Assembly (NCBI GenBank): GCA_945913255.1 | Contig: CAMEDC010000027.1 | Span: 1-43,016 of the forward strand | Length of the DNA stretch: 43,016 nt | Direction of reading: 5' to 3' | DNA from: an uncultured Lachnospiraceae bacterium | Lineage (GTDB): Bacteria > Bacillota > Clostridia > Lachnospirales > Lachnospiraceae | Shown: piece after piece, positions 24,474-33,435 of the stretch | Layout: every line of letters begins with the position of its first letter | Position numbering within the stretch: the stretch's first letter is position 1 | Made by a program: the position numbers and the translations under genes | The notes under the pieces: generated by a model | Told to the model about the DNA's origin: nothing | Seen by the model: the letters and a program-made list of their open reading frames with translations, nothing else | Databases searched by the model: none

Positions 24474-25871
24474 TCAAAATTGAGCATAAATAAAAGCCGT
24501 ATCGCCTATATATGCAAAAACCACTATTGTCATTATTACCCCGACAAACAAGAACACCTGCCAGAATTTAGTGAAATCCAAAGGCTTCCACCAAATCTTT
24601 CCATCATGTGCAATTAATGCATATAACTGGGAAAACATTATTAATATAATATAAATAATTGAGAAAGCAGAAATATATCGAATTCCTTCTGCCATAGTAA
24701 ACATGCGGAAAATAACGATAGCCGCCTCCTGCATCGTGTCTGCCCTAAACGGAATCCACAATAACCAAACTGTTACAGTGGTTGCAAAAACAGATATGAC
24801 ATGCCCTACTTTATTATCCGTCTGACCAACCCTGCCCTTTTTTCTAATGTCACTAAACATCTTATGAACTGCAGACGCAACTCCATGAAATGCACCCCAG
24901 ATTACAAATGTCCAATTTGCCCCATGCCATAGCCCGGACAGTAACATAGTCACAAACAGGTTAATGTATGTCCTGATTCTTCCCTTTCTATTCCCCCCCA
25001 ACGGAATATATACGTAATCTCTAAACCAAGAGGATAAACTGATATGCCATCTTCTCCAAAAGTCAGATGGATTCCTAGCAATGTAAGGCAGCTCAAAATT
25101 CTTTCCTAAATCGTACCCTAAAATCTCAGCTACGCCTATCGCCATATCGGAATATCCCGAAAAATCGCAATAAATCTGAATTGCATACGAGCAAGCCGCC
25201 ATCAGCAGGCTAAAACCACTATACGCTTTCGGTGCAGCAAAAACAGCATCCACTACTACTCCCAGCCGATCTGCAATAACTACCTTTTTAAACAAGCCAA
25301 CGATAGCCTTCTGCATCCCTGCACTAAAATTATTCCAAATAATTCTGTGTTCTTTCTGTAATTGCGGTAGAAAATCTTTTGCCTTTACAATTGGTCCCGA
25401 TGTAATCTGTGGAAAAAAACCTATATAAAGTAAAACTTTCCACATTGTTTTTTCCGCAGGAATTTTTCCCCAATGCACATCACACAGATAACTAATTGCC
25501 TGAAATGTATAAAAGGATATTCCTAATGGCAGAATAACCGGAAGCGTTCCCAAGCTCTCCTGTCGAAGTAGGTTTGCAAAGGATTCGATGAAAAAATTAC
25601 AATATTTGAAATACCCTAACGCTCCCATGCATAGAAGTATTCCCATTATGTGTAATACTCGTTTCCCCCCATTCTCAGATTTTAGGCCTATGTACCAGAT
25701 TATTACTGATATTGCAATTAGCATAACCAAAAATCTGACATCTGCGCATCCATAAAAAATATAGCTTGACACCAGCAACAGTATTTGCCTATGCTTCTCC
25801 TGCCTTGCTAATGAATACAACGCCATCAACACTATAAAAAAAATGATAAATCTAAATGATATAAAAGACAA
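24474..25871 (-). CDS. MBOAT O-acyltransferase (AlgI/DltB-like)
   Basis: A 465-residue membrane-bound O-acyltransferase. It shows LGISFYTFQAISYLCDV, GFFPQITSGPIVKAKDFLPQL, the FWRRWHISLSSWFRDYVYIPLGGNR block and the catalytic His H316 in LSGLWHGANWTF. The family passes acyl groups across the membrane to an extracytoplasmic partner. The partner is probably the AlgJ/DltD-like protein encoded just upstream (25888-26931). It starts with TTG, preceded by GGGAG seven bases away. It is a good match to AlgI/PatA-type enzymes; substrate inferred as acetyl-CoA. Confidence 0.92.
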   Translation of the reverse strand: MSFISFRFIIFFIVLMALYSLARQEKHRQILLLVSSYIFYGCADVRFLVMLIAISVIIWYIGLKSENGGKRVLHIMGILLCMGALGYFKYCNFFIESFANLLRQESLGTLPVILPLGISFYTFQAISYLCDVHWGKIPAEKTMWKVLLYIGFFPQITSGPIVKAKDFLPQLQKEHRIIWNNFSAGMQKAIVGLFKKVVIADRLGVVVDAVFAAPKAYSGFSLLMAACSYAIQIYCDFSGYSDMAIGVAEILGYDLGKNFELPYIARNPSDFWRRWHISLSSWFRDYVYIPLGGNRKGRIRTYINLFVTMLLSGLWHGANWTFVIWGAFHGVASAVHKMFSDIRKKGRVGQTDNKVGHVISVFATTVTVWLLWIPFRADTMQEAAIVIFRMFTMAEGIRYISAFSIIYIILIMFSQLYALIAHDGKIWWKPLDFTKFWQVFLFVGVIMTIVVFAYIGDTAFIYAQF

Positions 25872-25887
25872 TTTTTTTCTCCCGCAA

Positions 25888-26931
25888 CTAGTTATTCTTC
25901 GTCATAACCTGATACAAGCTTTCAGCAATCATTTTATGTCCATATTTATTAAGGTGCCCCGTGCCCAATGTCGTATTACCAAATCCATATGGCACAATAT
26001 AATCTGTCTCATATGCCTTTAAGAAAGTCTGTGTCATATCAACAAACAGAAAACCGCACCCATCACACAACTGTTTAAATTGTTCCGTTGTCTGCTCATA
26101 GGCTGCCGTTAATCCCTCATCAGTAATCTCCATTGTTGGGTGGTATAAAAATATTATTTGACCATCGTACAAAATATCCAGCATCTCGAAAACCTCTTTA
26201 AGCTGTTTTGCGTATAATTCCATGTCCTTACCGTCAGTTTCCTCTTGCACAAAATCAGAATGCTGATTGACCGCTTTCAATGCCTTATACTGTGACTTAA
26301 CATGGTTAAGGAGCGGAAATATTTCTTTTATCAATAATTTCAGCTGCTCTTTTTCAGATAGCGCCTGCCGAATTTTCTCTCCGGTTTCCGCCTCATTATA
26401 CTCTCGCTGAATTAACATTCTTTGCAGCTCATCCCCAGTGTAATCCGTCGTACCAATCTCCAGCACGATACAACTACTATTGGGAAATTCACTTATCAAT
26501 GCCGTAAAACCGGAAATCATTTTCGGTAAATAATTAGCATCCATGGACACATTATACACCAGCAAATCCGATGTCTCTTTACCCTCCTCTTTTTGAAGCG
26601 CTGAATTCAGGATGTCACAATATCTTTCCCCGGCCTTCACTTCCTTTCCCTCCGTTTGCGAAGAGCCAACCACCAGCACATAATTATCATCCGCCAATGT
26701 TCCCTCGTTCAAATATCCATTCGAGTCTACTTTATGAATCCCATATCCTTCCTGTCCTTGTACAATATAACTTCCCGGACTCCAAATAGAAGTCGTGGCG
26801 CCATGGCTTCGCTCTATCCATCCCGGCTGGCGATTGTAAACAAACATCAAGGTATTTGCCAGAAAAAAAACCAGCAAACATGCTCCAAATGCCTTTAATA
26901 TGTATTTTACAGTTTGCTTTTTACTCTGCAT
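25888..26931 (-). CDS. AlgJ/DltD-like SGNH acyltransferase partner
   Basis: A 347-residue protein with one N-terminal membrane anchor (about residues 11-32) and an extracytoplasmic SGNH-like domain. The motif VLVVGSSQTEG carries the probable Ser nucleophile, IVLEIGTTDYTG is the next block, and GTGHLNKYGHKMIAE near the C-terminus carries the His. It lies 16 bases upstream of the MBOAT gene, the usual pairing in alginate, D-alanine and capsule acylation systems. It probably completes acyl transfer to the polymer outside the membrane. Confidence 0.82.
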   Translation of the reverse strand: MQSKKQTVKYILKAFGACLLVFFLANTLMFVYNRQPGWIERSHGATTSIWSPGSYIVQGQEGYGIHKVDSNGYLNEGTLADDNYVLVVGSSQTEGKEVKAGERYCDILNSALQKEEGKETSDLLVYNVSMDANYLPKMISGFTALISEFPNSSCIVLEIGTTDYTGDELQRMLIQREYNEAETGEKIRQALSEKEQLKLLIKEIFPLLNHVKSQYKALKAVNQHSDFVQEETDGKDMELYAKQLKEVFEMLDILYDGQIIFLYHPTMEITDEGLTAAYEQTTEQFKQLCDGCGFLFVDMTQTFLKAYETDYIVPYGFGNTTLGTGHLNKYGHKMIAESLYQVMTKNN

Positions 26932-27976
26932 TAGCCTTTTTTCTCATCCCTTTCAAATAATTCATCACTTTGTAAAACAAGACACCTGCAACTACGCTAA
27001 CGCCGAAACACAAAAGCGGTTTCAGCACCTGATACACCAAATCTGCTTTTGGGAAACTATAAAAAAGCTTCTCTGCCACTTTATCCATCACAAGTTTAAC
27101 AGCCATATGAATAATGTAGATAAATAATGACAATTCTGTCCCAATATAGGTAATCACGCTTTTTTCTTTCCTTTCCGGGACGTGAAGAGACAATACAAAT
27201 ATTGCAAAAGCTGCCAACACCGCGCCTATGGAAATCTCCGTCTTATCCAGAAAATACCATTCCGGTATCGTAAGCAACTCCCCCAGCAAAAGCATAAAAA
27301 TACATACTTTCAATGAAAATTTATGCAATAGCTCTTTTTCATTTCGATGAATATAATGTCCGAACATAAAGAACGGAAATGCCATCAGCAAAAAATTTCT
27401 GTAATAAATGCTGTTAATCTCTATTCCAAAACCTTTGCACACGTTGCCTAACAAATAGTGTATCACCAAACAAATGATTGCAACCACATAACTTGCTTTA
27501 TATAGGTTAAAGCGATTAATCAGTATCATTGCCAGATACATGTAGAGTAATGCCGAAAGGAACCACAAAATCTTTACAAAAGGATCTTCATTGAATAACA
27601 GCCAGATAATCAGCTTACCAGGAGTAAATATTGCCCCTAACATATCCCCCATTCCGGATAACCCACCATGAGTGTCACCAAACAAGCCCACCACGAGTTG
27701 CAGGAACAGCCATGCAACACTTGCGACCACATTAATTTGAAAAATATGTTTTATCTTATTCGGAAGCTTTTTGGCTGTTTGCGCGTTATCTGCATAGTAG
27801 CAATAATAACCTGAAATCATGAAAAACAAGGGAATTGCAAACCGAAAGAAAGCTTTAAGCATATTTCCAACATCCCGGTCTCCCCAATAAAATGCATAAT
27901 AGGTATGACAAAAAACAACGCCAAAGCATGCTATTCCTTTCCAAAAATCCAGATAAAAATTTCTTCTTTTATTCAT
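26921..27976 (-). CDS. Acyltransferase family 3 membrane protein (second of three)
   Basis: A 351-residue Acyl_transf_3 protein with about ten hydrophobic helices. It begins NFYLDFWKGIACFGVVFCHTYYAF, with the active-site His in FCH, then RFAIPLFFMISGYYCYY. AGGTGGAG lies just before the ATG. The end overlaps the AlgJ-like gene by 11 bases, indicating translational coupling. The acyl group and target residue are unknown. It differs clearly in sequence from the copies at 23294-24451 and 31622-32623, so it is not a recent duplicate. Confidence 0.87.
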   Translation of the reverse strand: MNKRRNFYLDFWKGIACFGVVFCHTYYAFYWGDRDVGNMLKAFFRFAIPLFFMISGYYCYYADNAQTAKKLPNKIKHIFQINVVASVAWLFLQLVVGLFGDTHGGLSGMGDMLGAIFTPGKLIIWLLFNEDPFVKILWFLSALLYMYLAMILINRFNLYKASYVVAIICLVIHYLLGNVCKGFGIEINSIYYRNFLLMAFPFFMFGHYIHRNEKELLHKFSLKVCIFMLLLGELLTIPEWYFLDKTEISIGAVLAAFAIFVLSLHVPERKEKSVITYIGTELSLFIYIIHMAVKLVMDKVAEKLFYSFPKADLVYQVLKPLLCFGVSVVAGVLFYKVMNYLKGMRKKANAE

Positions 27977-28124
27977 TCTCCACCTCTGTCAGAACATTTT
28001 CTATCACCGGGAAAACCAATTCCTTATGAACAGCTGTAGGCACATGCAACCATGTATTATACTCCCCTTCCAATATCTCCACCGGAACTGTATTTGTTTT
28101 TTCACTGACAAGCGGCTTCAACAA
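27969..28124 (-). CDS. Possible 51-residue ORF bridging two genes
   Basis: In the frame shifted from the beta-helix gene there is an open stretch from a TTG at 28124 to a stop at 27971-27969. It overlaps the beta-helix gene's 3' end and the next acyltransferase start (GAATGAATAA). GAGGAG lies 10 bases before the TTG. The translation has ordinary composition (EILEGEYNTWLHVPTAVHKE). It may be a small coupled gene, or the true C-terminus of the beta-helix protein lost by a frameshift. I do not recognise it. Confidence 0.35.
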   Translation of the reverse strand: MLKPLVSEKTNTVPVEILEGEYNTWLHVPTAVHKELVFPVIENVLTEVENE

Positions 28125-29832
28125 GTCTTTTCAGCTCCTCGTAACTTCTCTGATATGATTTTTCATCCGTTTTACCAATCGAAACTTCAATCATATTTTC
28201 ATCTGTATTCAAATAATTATTATAATGAATCGTTCCGTTGTAATCTGTGTATCGATATAAACAAACCTCTTCACTTGGTATCGTTGTAAAGAAAGTATTA
28301 TCTGTCATAAATGCTGGTTTGTCCGAATCCTTAGGAAGGGCTAATAGCGTCATGCACCTTTTAGTCTCCCAGCAAACATTTCCCGATATCTCCAAGGTGG
28401 TGTCCGGTCTGCTCATTGCTATGTTGATGGCAGACATCCTGCTAAACGGCCAACTGTCACCACGACATGTTATATACGGAACCGCTTCCTCATATACCTG
28501 ACCATATGCATCCAAATTTCTCCCGTCCGAGCTGGAATAGACATAAATATCCGGATTAGTGGGGTCACAAATGTACATAATCGCATTATCCTTATAGGCT
28601 ATGTTATGAAAACCTTCTGCACTACACCCGTCTCCCCAAAATTCTATTCCCCAAAAGCTGAATCTGCAAAGGTTATTGGAAAAAATGATATTTTCCTGGC
28701 TCGCCCCCTGCATCGACGTCTGATTAGTCATTGCCGTGTCGTAAATCCACTCAATGACATTTCCTCTTACAGTTAGTTCTTTACCACTTCCCCACAGTTC
28801 AATAGCATTACCATAGCGAACCTTCTGGTTCACAAGAAGTCCACCACCCACATGATGAATATAACAGCAGGAAATATCTACATTATCAATATTATACATT
28901 GATATTCCGTGGTATCCGGCGCCTACAACCTCCAACCCTCGAACCTTCACGTTACTCCCTACAATCGAAATAGCGCTTGTGGGCAATGAATAATGCAATT
29001 CTGCATCATTGGGATTAGTCCCGCAAGTCAGGTAAATTTTACTTCTCTGCGAATCAATATAAAAATATCCTTCTCCATAAGTATCCATTTCAGAAAGCAG
29101 ATTTACATCTTCCACCGTTCTGTAGATTCGGTTAAAACTGCAATCGCCGTCTATCCAAATCTGCCCTATATTGCCGTTGGCATCGGTACCATCCGCCACA
29201 TACAAACCATCAATATCCTTAAAATCTGCCCTCCAGAGGCTGTTGTACCCTTTTACCTTTTCCCACGAAACAATAAGCTCCTGTCGATAATCCAAAATCG
29301 GTCTGTCACCTTGTCCATACCCCCCCAGTACTGTATCTGATTTTAGCGTAATACCTTCAGTTATGGAAAATGTATCCCCACGCTTGAGTAAAATGTTGAT
29401 ACCACTAACCACGGGAAATGACGACAAATTCTTCTTGGGCTTTTCCGGAGACAGACCATTGTTTGCGTCATCTCCTTCACTGGCTGAAAAGTAATAAGTC
29501 ACCATGTTATGAGCCAGCTCCTCTTCCGTTATTTCCGTAATGCCGGACATACATTGATTGTCCCAAACCATTGAAGCCGCATCACTTCTCGATGCATCAG
29601 TTAATGCTTCTGCTATTTGCGCAGAAGAATATATCTCATAGCTTATAAAATCCGCTTCCTCTTTGTGAGCCTCCTCTTGTTCTGTTGAGTTTTCTGAAAG
29701 GCTGTTTGTCTTTTCAGCCGGAACCCAACTTATTTCCCCGGGTACAGTATGAGCGCCACACCCTGTTACCACTGATACGCAAAAGAGAATCTCCAAAAGA
29801 ATATGTAGTTTTGGCAACTTAATATTTTTCAT
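28102..29832 (-). CDS. Lipoprotein with right-handed parallel beta-helix
   Basis: A 576-residue predicted lipoprotein. The signal peptide ends in the lipobox VVTGC (Cys about residue 25). After a Ser/Glu-rich linker comes YYFSASEGDDANNGLSPEKPKKNL, typical of the start of right-handed beta-helix (pectate-lyase-like) folds, and then repeated short strands with Asn and Gly (NVKVRGLEVVGAGYHGISMYNIDNVDISCCYIHHVGG). Such folds occur in polysaccharide lyases, epimerases and depolymerases. In this operon it may trim or epimerise the exported polymer at the membrane surface. Catalytic residues cannot be assigned. The C-terminus may be affected by a frameshift (see 27969-28124). Confidence 0.8.
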   Translation of the reverse strand: MKNIKLPKLHILLEILFCVSVVTGCGAHTVPGEISWVPAEKTNSLSENSTEQEEAHKEEADFISYEIYSSAQIAEALTDASRSDAASMVWDNQCMSGITEITEEELAHNMVTYYFSASEGDDANNGLSPEKPKKNLSSFPVVSGINILLKRGDTFSITEGITLKSDTVLGGYGQGDRPILDYRQELIVSWEKVKGYNSLWRADFKDIDGLYVADGTDANGNIGQIWIDGDCSFNRIYRTVEDVNLLSEMDTYGEGYFYIDSQRSKIYLTCGTNPNDAELHYSLPTSAISIVGSNVKVRGLEVVGAGYHGISMYNIDNVDISCCYIHHVGGGLLVNQKVRYGNAIELWGSGKELTVRGNVIEWIYDTAMTNQTSMQGASQENIIFSNNLCRFSFWGIEFWGDGCSAEGFHNIAYKDNAIMYICDPTNPDIYVYSSSDGRNLDAYGQVYEEAVPYITCRGDSWPFSRMSAINIAMSRPDTTLEISGNVCWETKRCMTLLALPKDSDKPAFMTDNTFFTTIPSEEVCLYRYTDYNGTIHYNNYLNTDENMIEVSIGKTDEKSYQRSYEELKRLVEAACQ

Positions 29833-29838
29833 CTCTAC

Positions 29839-31605
29839 TTATTCCATCATACTATAAATTTGTGAATAGTTTACCACTTCCAGCTGATTCATATCATAAG
29901 ATTTCACCTCATTGAGTATCGCCCGAAGCTGGTCTTCACTTATTTCGTTTAGGTCGTGAAAATAAATGACTCTCCAGGACTTTGTACTTACTGTTTGTTG
30001 GATAAACTTTTCATAACTGTCTAAAATATGAGTGACCCATGTCCTAGGATGGTAAAATGGTTCTCCATATGCCTTTTCTCCGTACATGTCACTATACTTG
30101 TAATAGGTTCTGGCAAACAAATCGGTTCTGGAATCACCATCAAGATAACCAGAGCCTCCTGAAGTAATTATACCATTTACCTCAAATCCATATTCCCGGA
30201 GGCAAAACCACCGTTCAAAAAACTGAGCAAACATGATATCTGCATTCTCTGCATTTTCTTCTGTAATCACGGCATCATTATGCGCCAATATCTCCCCTCC
30301 ATTTTGGACAACTTGTACACAGGTTTCATATCTGGATTTTTCACCCTGTGTCTCGGAATAAAGCAGCACATTTGGAGCAGCAATGCATACAGGGATGTTG
30401 TATTCATCGAAAATACTTACAATTTTGCCTATATCAGGTCTAAGATCATCAATCACAAATGAGAGATAGCCCTTCTGAAATGAATAACTGTATGCGTTAT
30501 TTTTAATACTTTTTTCTTTATTTTCCTCAAGTACTGCATACATAGCTCCCCGATATTCGTCCTCATCAATTTTGCTCAAATCAGCCCCATTGAAGGAAAC
30601 TTCTCTATAAAAAGCATAATCCTGATTTGTGTAAAGAGATAGCAAAAGCTTTGTCGCTTTCTCCGGTACCGTAATAATGCTATCTTTCATATATGTAGAT
30701 TTTGATGTTGCGAGCAAACTGATTACTTTATTCGAATCATCCATATAAACCATCGTTGCGACTTCCGGCATCCAACTGCTGTAGCATGTGATTTTTAATT
30801 TTTCTCCACCGGTTACCGGTATGGCATTTTCCAACGAAGTACTGGTAAAACTATTTTTTTGCGTTGCATCCAAAACTTCGCTTACGGAACTATATGTTCC
30901 GCCACTTGTCCAGACATATCCGCCGCTCACTATGGGGTAAATTGGAGCATACACTGTATTTTCAACATTTTCGCAGGAGATATTTCCTCCTGAAACAATA
31001 AAGGAATGATTTAAATTGTCATAAGTATAATCAAATCCATATAAATACGCCAAACACTCTAAAGGCACATATAAATCTTCCTTTTGTTTCAGTAAAAGTT
31101 CATCGACTGTACTTTTTACATCATAAACATTACCATTTGTATAATAGTAACTTTTTACAATCTCACTATCACCATGCTCTTGAAAAATACATTTAATCCG
31201 AACACATAGAAGAGCGTTTTCATCAAAAAAATAGGTTGGACACGAAATGGTACAATCTGCTTCATTACATTCCACACTTACATAAGGCACTAATGATAGC
31301 AATTTCTCTGCCTTGATATAAACAGCGTTATTTTCTTCCAAAAAGACTTCCCCATCAATCTCTACTTTTCTTTCCCGAACTTTATATGTCCTTCCATCTG
31401 CTTCAAACGGACAGTTCAATTCTGTCATTTCCGCATCTTCAGTCTTATCAGTCTCATTGTTTGCATTTATTTCTTCTGCTCCCTCTTCTAGAAAATGTGC
31501 GCCTTGCGTCCATGATTTTGCGCCTTCATTTTTACCACAGCCCGCTATACTTAACACAATACCAAACACTACTATGGAAGTACTTATTCGTCTTACCTTA
31601 TTCAT
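29839..31605 (-). CDS. Lipoprotein with copper-amine-oxidase-like and deacetylase-like domains
   Basis: A 588-residue predicted lipoprotein, lipobox SIAGC near residue 23. AAAGG precedes the ATG at 31605, and an earlier in-frame start would spoil the signal peptide. The first third has an amine-oxidase N-terminal-like repeat domain (VEIDGEVFLEENNAVYIKAEKLLSLVPYV ... YVPLECLAYLYGFDY). The C-terminal third looks like a NodB polysaccharide-deacetylase barrel: FVIDDLRPDIGKIVSIFDEYNIPVCIA, EILAHNDAV and VIYFHDLNEIS. The metal-binding HxxxH motif is not clear, so activity is uncertain. It is coupled to the beta-helix gene (six bases). It probably works on the polymer outside the cell. Confidence 0.75.
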   Translation of the reverse strand: MNKVRRISTSIVVFGIVLSIAGCGKNEGAKSWTQGAHFLEEGAEEINANNETDKTEDAEMTELNCPFEADGRTYKVRERKVEIDGEVFLEENNAVYIKAEKLLSLVPYVSVECNEADCTISCPTYFFDENALLCVRIKCIFQEHGDSEIVKSYYYTNGNVYDVKSTVDELLLKQKEDLYVPLECLAYLYGFDYTYDNLNHSFIVSGGNISCENVENTVYAPIYPIVSGGYVWTSGGTYSSVSEVLDATQKNSFTSTSLENAIPVTGGEKLKITCYSSWMPEVATMVYMDDSNKVISLLATSKSTYMKDSIITVPEKATKLLLSLYTNQDYAFYREVSFNGADLSKIDEDEYRGAMYAVLEENKEKSIKNNAYSYSFQKGYLSFVIDDLRPDIGKIVSIFDEYNIPVCIAAPNVLLYSETQGEKSRYETCVQVVQNGGEILAHNDAVITEENAENADIMFAQFFERWFCLREYGFEVNGIITSGGSGYLDGDSRTDLFARTYYKYSDMYGEKAYGEPFYHPRTWVTHILDSYEKFIQQTVSTKSWRVIYFHDLNEISEDQLRAILNEVKSYDMNQLEVVNYSQIYSMME

Positions 31606-31621
31606 ATACCTTTTCTCTTTT

Positions 31622-32623
31622 CTATTTCCAATCTCCAATCAGTACCTTTTTTAACAAGCTGTTTTTCCGAATAATAAATTGCGATATCAGACATGGGATT
31701 ACCAATCCCCCAGCGAACATCAGCACAACGTCAATTGAATAAGGTAATTTCAGAATTCTCCAACATACCACTCTGATTGGCACCTGAACAAAATAGCTGA
31801 GCATATAAATATCATAGGAATAATCACCTGTCCAACTAAATAGCTTAAATAATTTGCTCTCCTTATTCTTTGCTATAAAAATGGCAAAAGTCAGTATCCC
31901 ATAGCTTCCCAATATTGCTGTCCAAAAATACAAACTCGGAATATCTAGATATGGACATTTCGCCACAAATACAATAAACATACCTGTTATGGCAGGTAAC
32001 ATATAAAACAGCTTATCTTTTATTTTCTCATAATAATGCGCTAAAACGATACCTGCATTGTAAAAAATAATATATTGAAATAACCTGTCTACATATGTAA
32101 AGGAGAAGCATTCTGAGCATATATAGAAAGCCAGCCCCAATACAATCATAATTATGCTTTTTGTCGTATCACCGAGCCTCCCAATTACCCTGCAAACCAG
32201 AAGCATAATAAGCGAAATCATGAACAAATTCCACAAATACCACAGACCACCATTGGGATTTTTTCCAAGGAGAATTGTCCATACATCCTTAAATCCAAAC
32301 TTATTGTTAGCATATTCCTGAAAAACAATTTTTAGAGCTAAGGTTAAGAATGAATAAAACGCATATGGCACCATTAATCTTTTTATTTTTTTTACAATTT
32401 CGTCTTTTATCCTATAATCAGCTTCAAATAATTTGGCTGATGAAACAAATCCTGAAAGAATAAAAAAAAGCCCCATATGGAACGCATAACAGAAATCAAA
32501 TACCCAATTACATTCCTTATATGCAAAACCTGTTTGCGCATCAGGAAAAGAATGCCCAAGTAAAACAAACAGTACTGCTATACCCCTTGCAATATTAATT
32601 TCAGGATAATATTTCTTTTCCAC
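31622..32623 (-). CDS. Acyltransferase family 3 membrane protein (third of three)
   Basis: A 333-residue Acyl_transf_3 protein starting INIARGIAVLFVLLGHSFPDA, with the family His in LGH, then CYAFHMGLFFILSGFVSSA. About ten membrane helices are visible. It starts with GTG behind GGAGG. It lies five bases after the SGNH lipoprotein gene and 16 bases before the deacetylase-like gene. It probably O-acylates the exported or lipid-linked glycan. Confidence 0.88.
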   Translation of the reverse strand: MEKKYYPEINIARGIAVLFVLLGHSFPDAQTGFAYKECNWVFDFCYAFHMGLFFILSGFVSSAKLFEADYRIKDEIVKKIKRLMVPYAFYSFLTLALKIVFQEYANNKFGFKDVWTILLGKNPNGGLWYLWNLFMISLIMLLVCRVIGRLGDTTKSIIMIVLGLAFYICSECFSFTYVDRLFQYIIFYNAGIVLAHYYEKIKDKLFYMLPAITGMFIVFVAKCPYLDIPSLYFWTAILGSYGILTFAIFIAKNKESKLFKLFSWTGDYSYDIYMLSYFVQVPIRVVCWRILKLPYSIDVVLMFAGGLVIPCLISQFIIRKNSLLKKVLIGDWK

Positions 32624-32628
32624 TCTGT

Positions 32629-33435
32629 CTACTCCTCCAAATTCAAATCCAATTCTTGTATAATGAAATCAGCAATAACACGCATGCCTTCATCTCCCGG
32701 ATGAGACGCAACACCACTATTATCAATATATTGTGTTTTTCCGTCCGCTCCTATAATTGAAGCTCCTATATATGACATGTATTTAGCATCCGTACTAACA
32801 AGCGATATATCTACATATTCAGCCCCATAACTTTGGCATGCCGTTCGGATTGCATCTGCATTTTGCAAATTGTACCTGCCAAATACCCATAGAATTCTGG
32901 CATTTGGACATTTTTCCAAAATATAGTCCAACATCACATTGCAATCCGTTGAAAATGTCTCGATTTTTTCTGCAGTGTTTACATTATCACCTAATTGAAT
33001 AATTACCAAATCCGTATCTTCTTCTAAGCAATCTGCCAATATCTCTTCAAGCTTGGTTTTTCTGGTCTCCGTCGTGGTGCAGCTTTCCCACGGTCTTCCG
33101 TCCACCCTTTCAATTCGAAAGTTCGGATTTAAGCCCGTCAAATACTCTTTAATAAGATAATAAAAATCAGTATCCACATCCGAAGAAGCCATGCCATGTG
33201 TACCAAACCCAAGCGTAATAGAATTTCCAATCACCAGACATTTTTGCGGTATTTTATTTTCTTTATTGGGTATCACCTCTTCCTGAAAGATATCTGCATT
33301 TTCCGCTGAATCTGCCAAAGAAGCAGAACCCGTTGGAATCCATTCTTTTTCTCTTTGAGTTTTTCCGCTACAACCACCTAAAAAAAAGCAGATTATGATG
33401 AAACTATACAATGCTATCTTTTTAGAATAATCCAT
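32629..33435 (-). CDS. SGNH/GDSL hydrolase lipoprotein
   Basis: A 268-residue predicted lipoprotein (lipobox FLGGC, Cys22). Block I is CLVIGNSITLGFG with Ser72 as nucleophile. Block III is LVIIQLGDNVN, with Gly and Asn in place. The C-terminal block GVASHPGDEGMRVIADFI carries the His. This is a GDSL-like esterase or acetyltransferase. Anchored outside the membrane, it could remove acyl groups or act as a transferase with the neighbouring acyltransferase-3 protein. The start overlaps the wzy gene end by 22 bases. Confidence 0.85.
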   Translation of the reverse strand: MDYSKKIALYSFIIICFFLGGCSGKTQREKEWIPTGSASLADSAENADIFQEEVIPNKENKIPQKCLVIGNSITLGFGTHGMASSDVDTDFYYLIKEYLTGLNPNFRIERVDGRPWESCTTTETRKTKLEEILADCLEEDTDLVIIQLGDNVNTAEKIETFSTDCNVMLDYILEKCPNARILWVFGRYNLQNADAIRTACQSYGAEYVDISLVSTDAKYMSYIGASIIGADGKTQYIDNSGVASHPGDEGMRVIADFIIQELDLNLEE

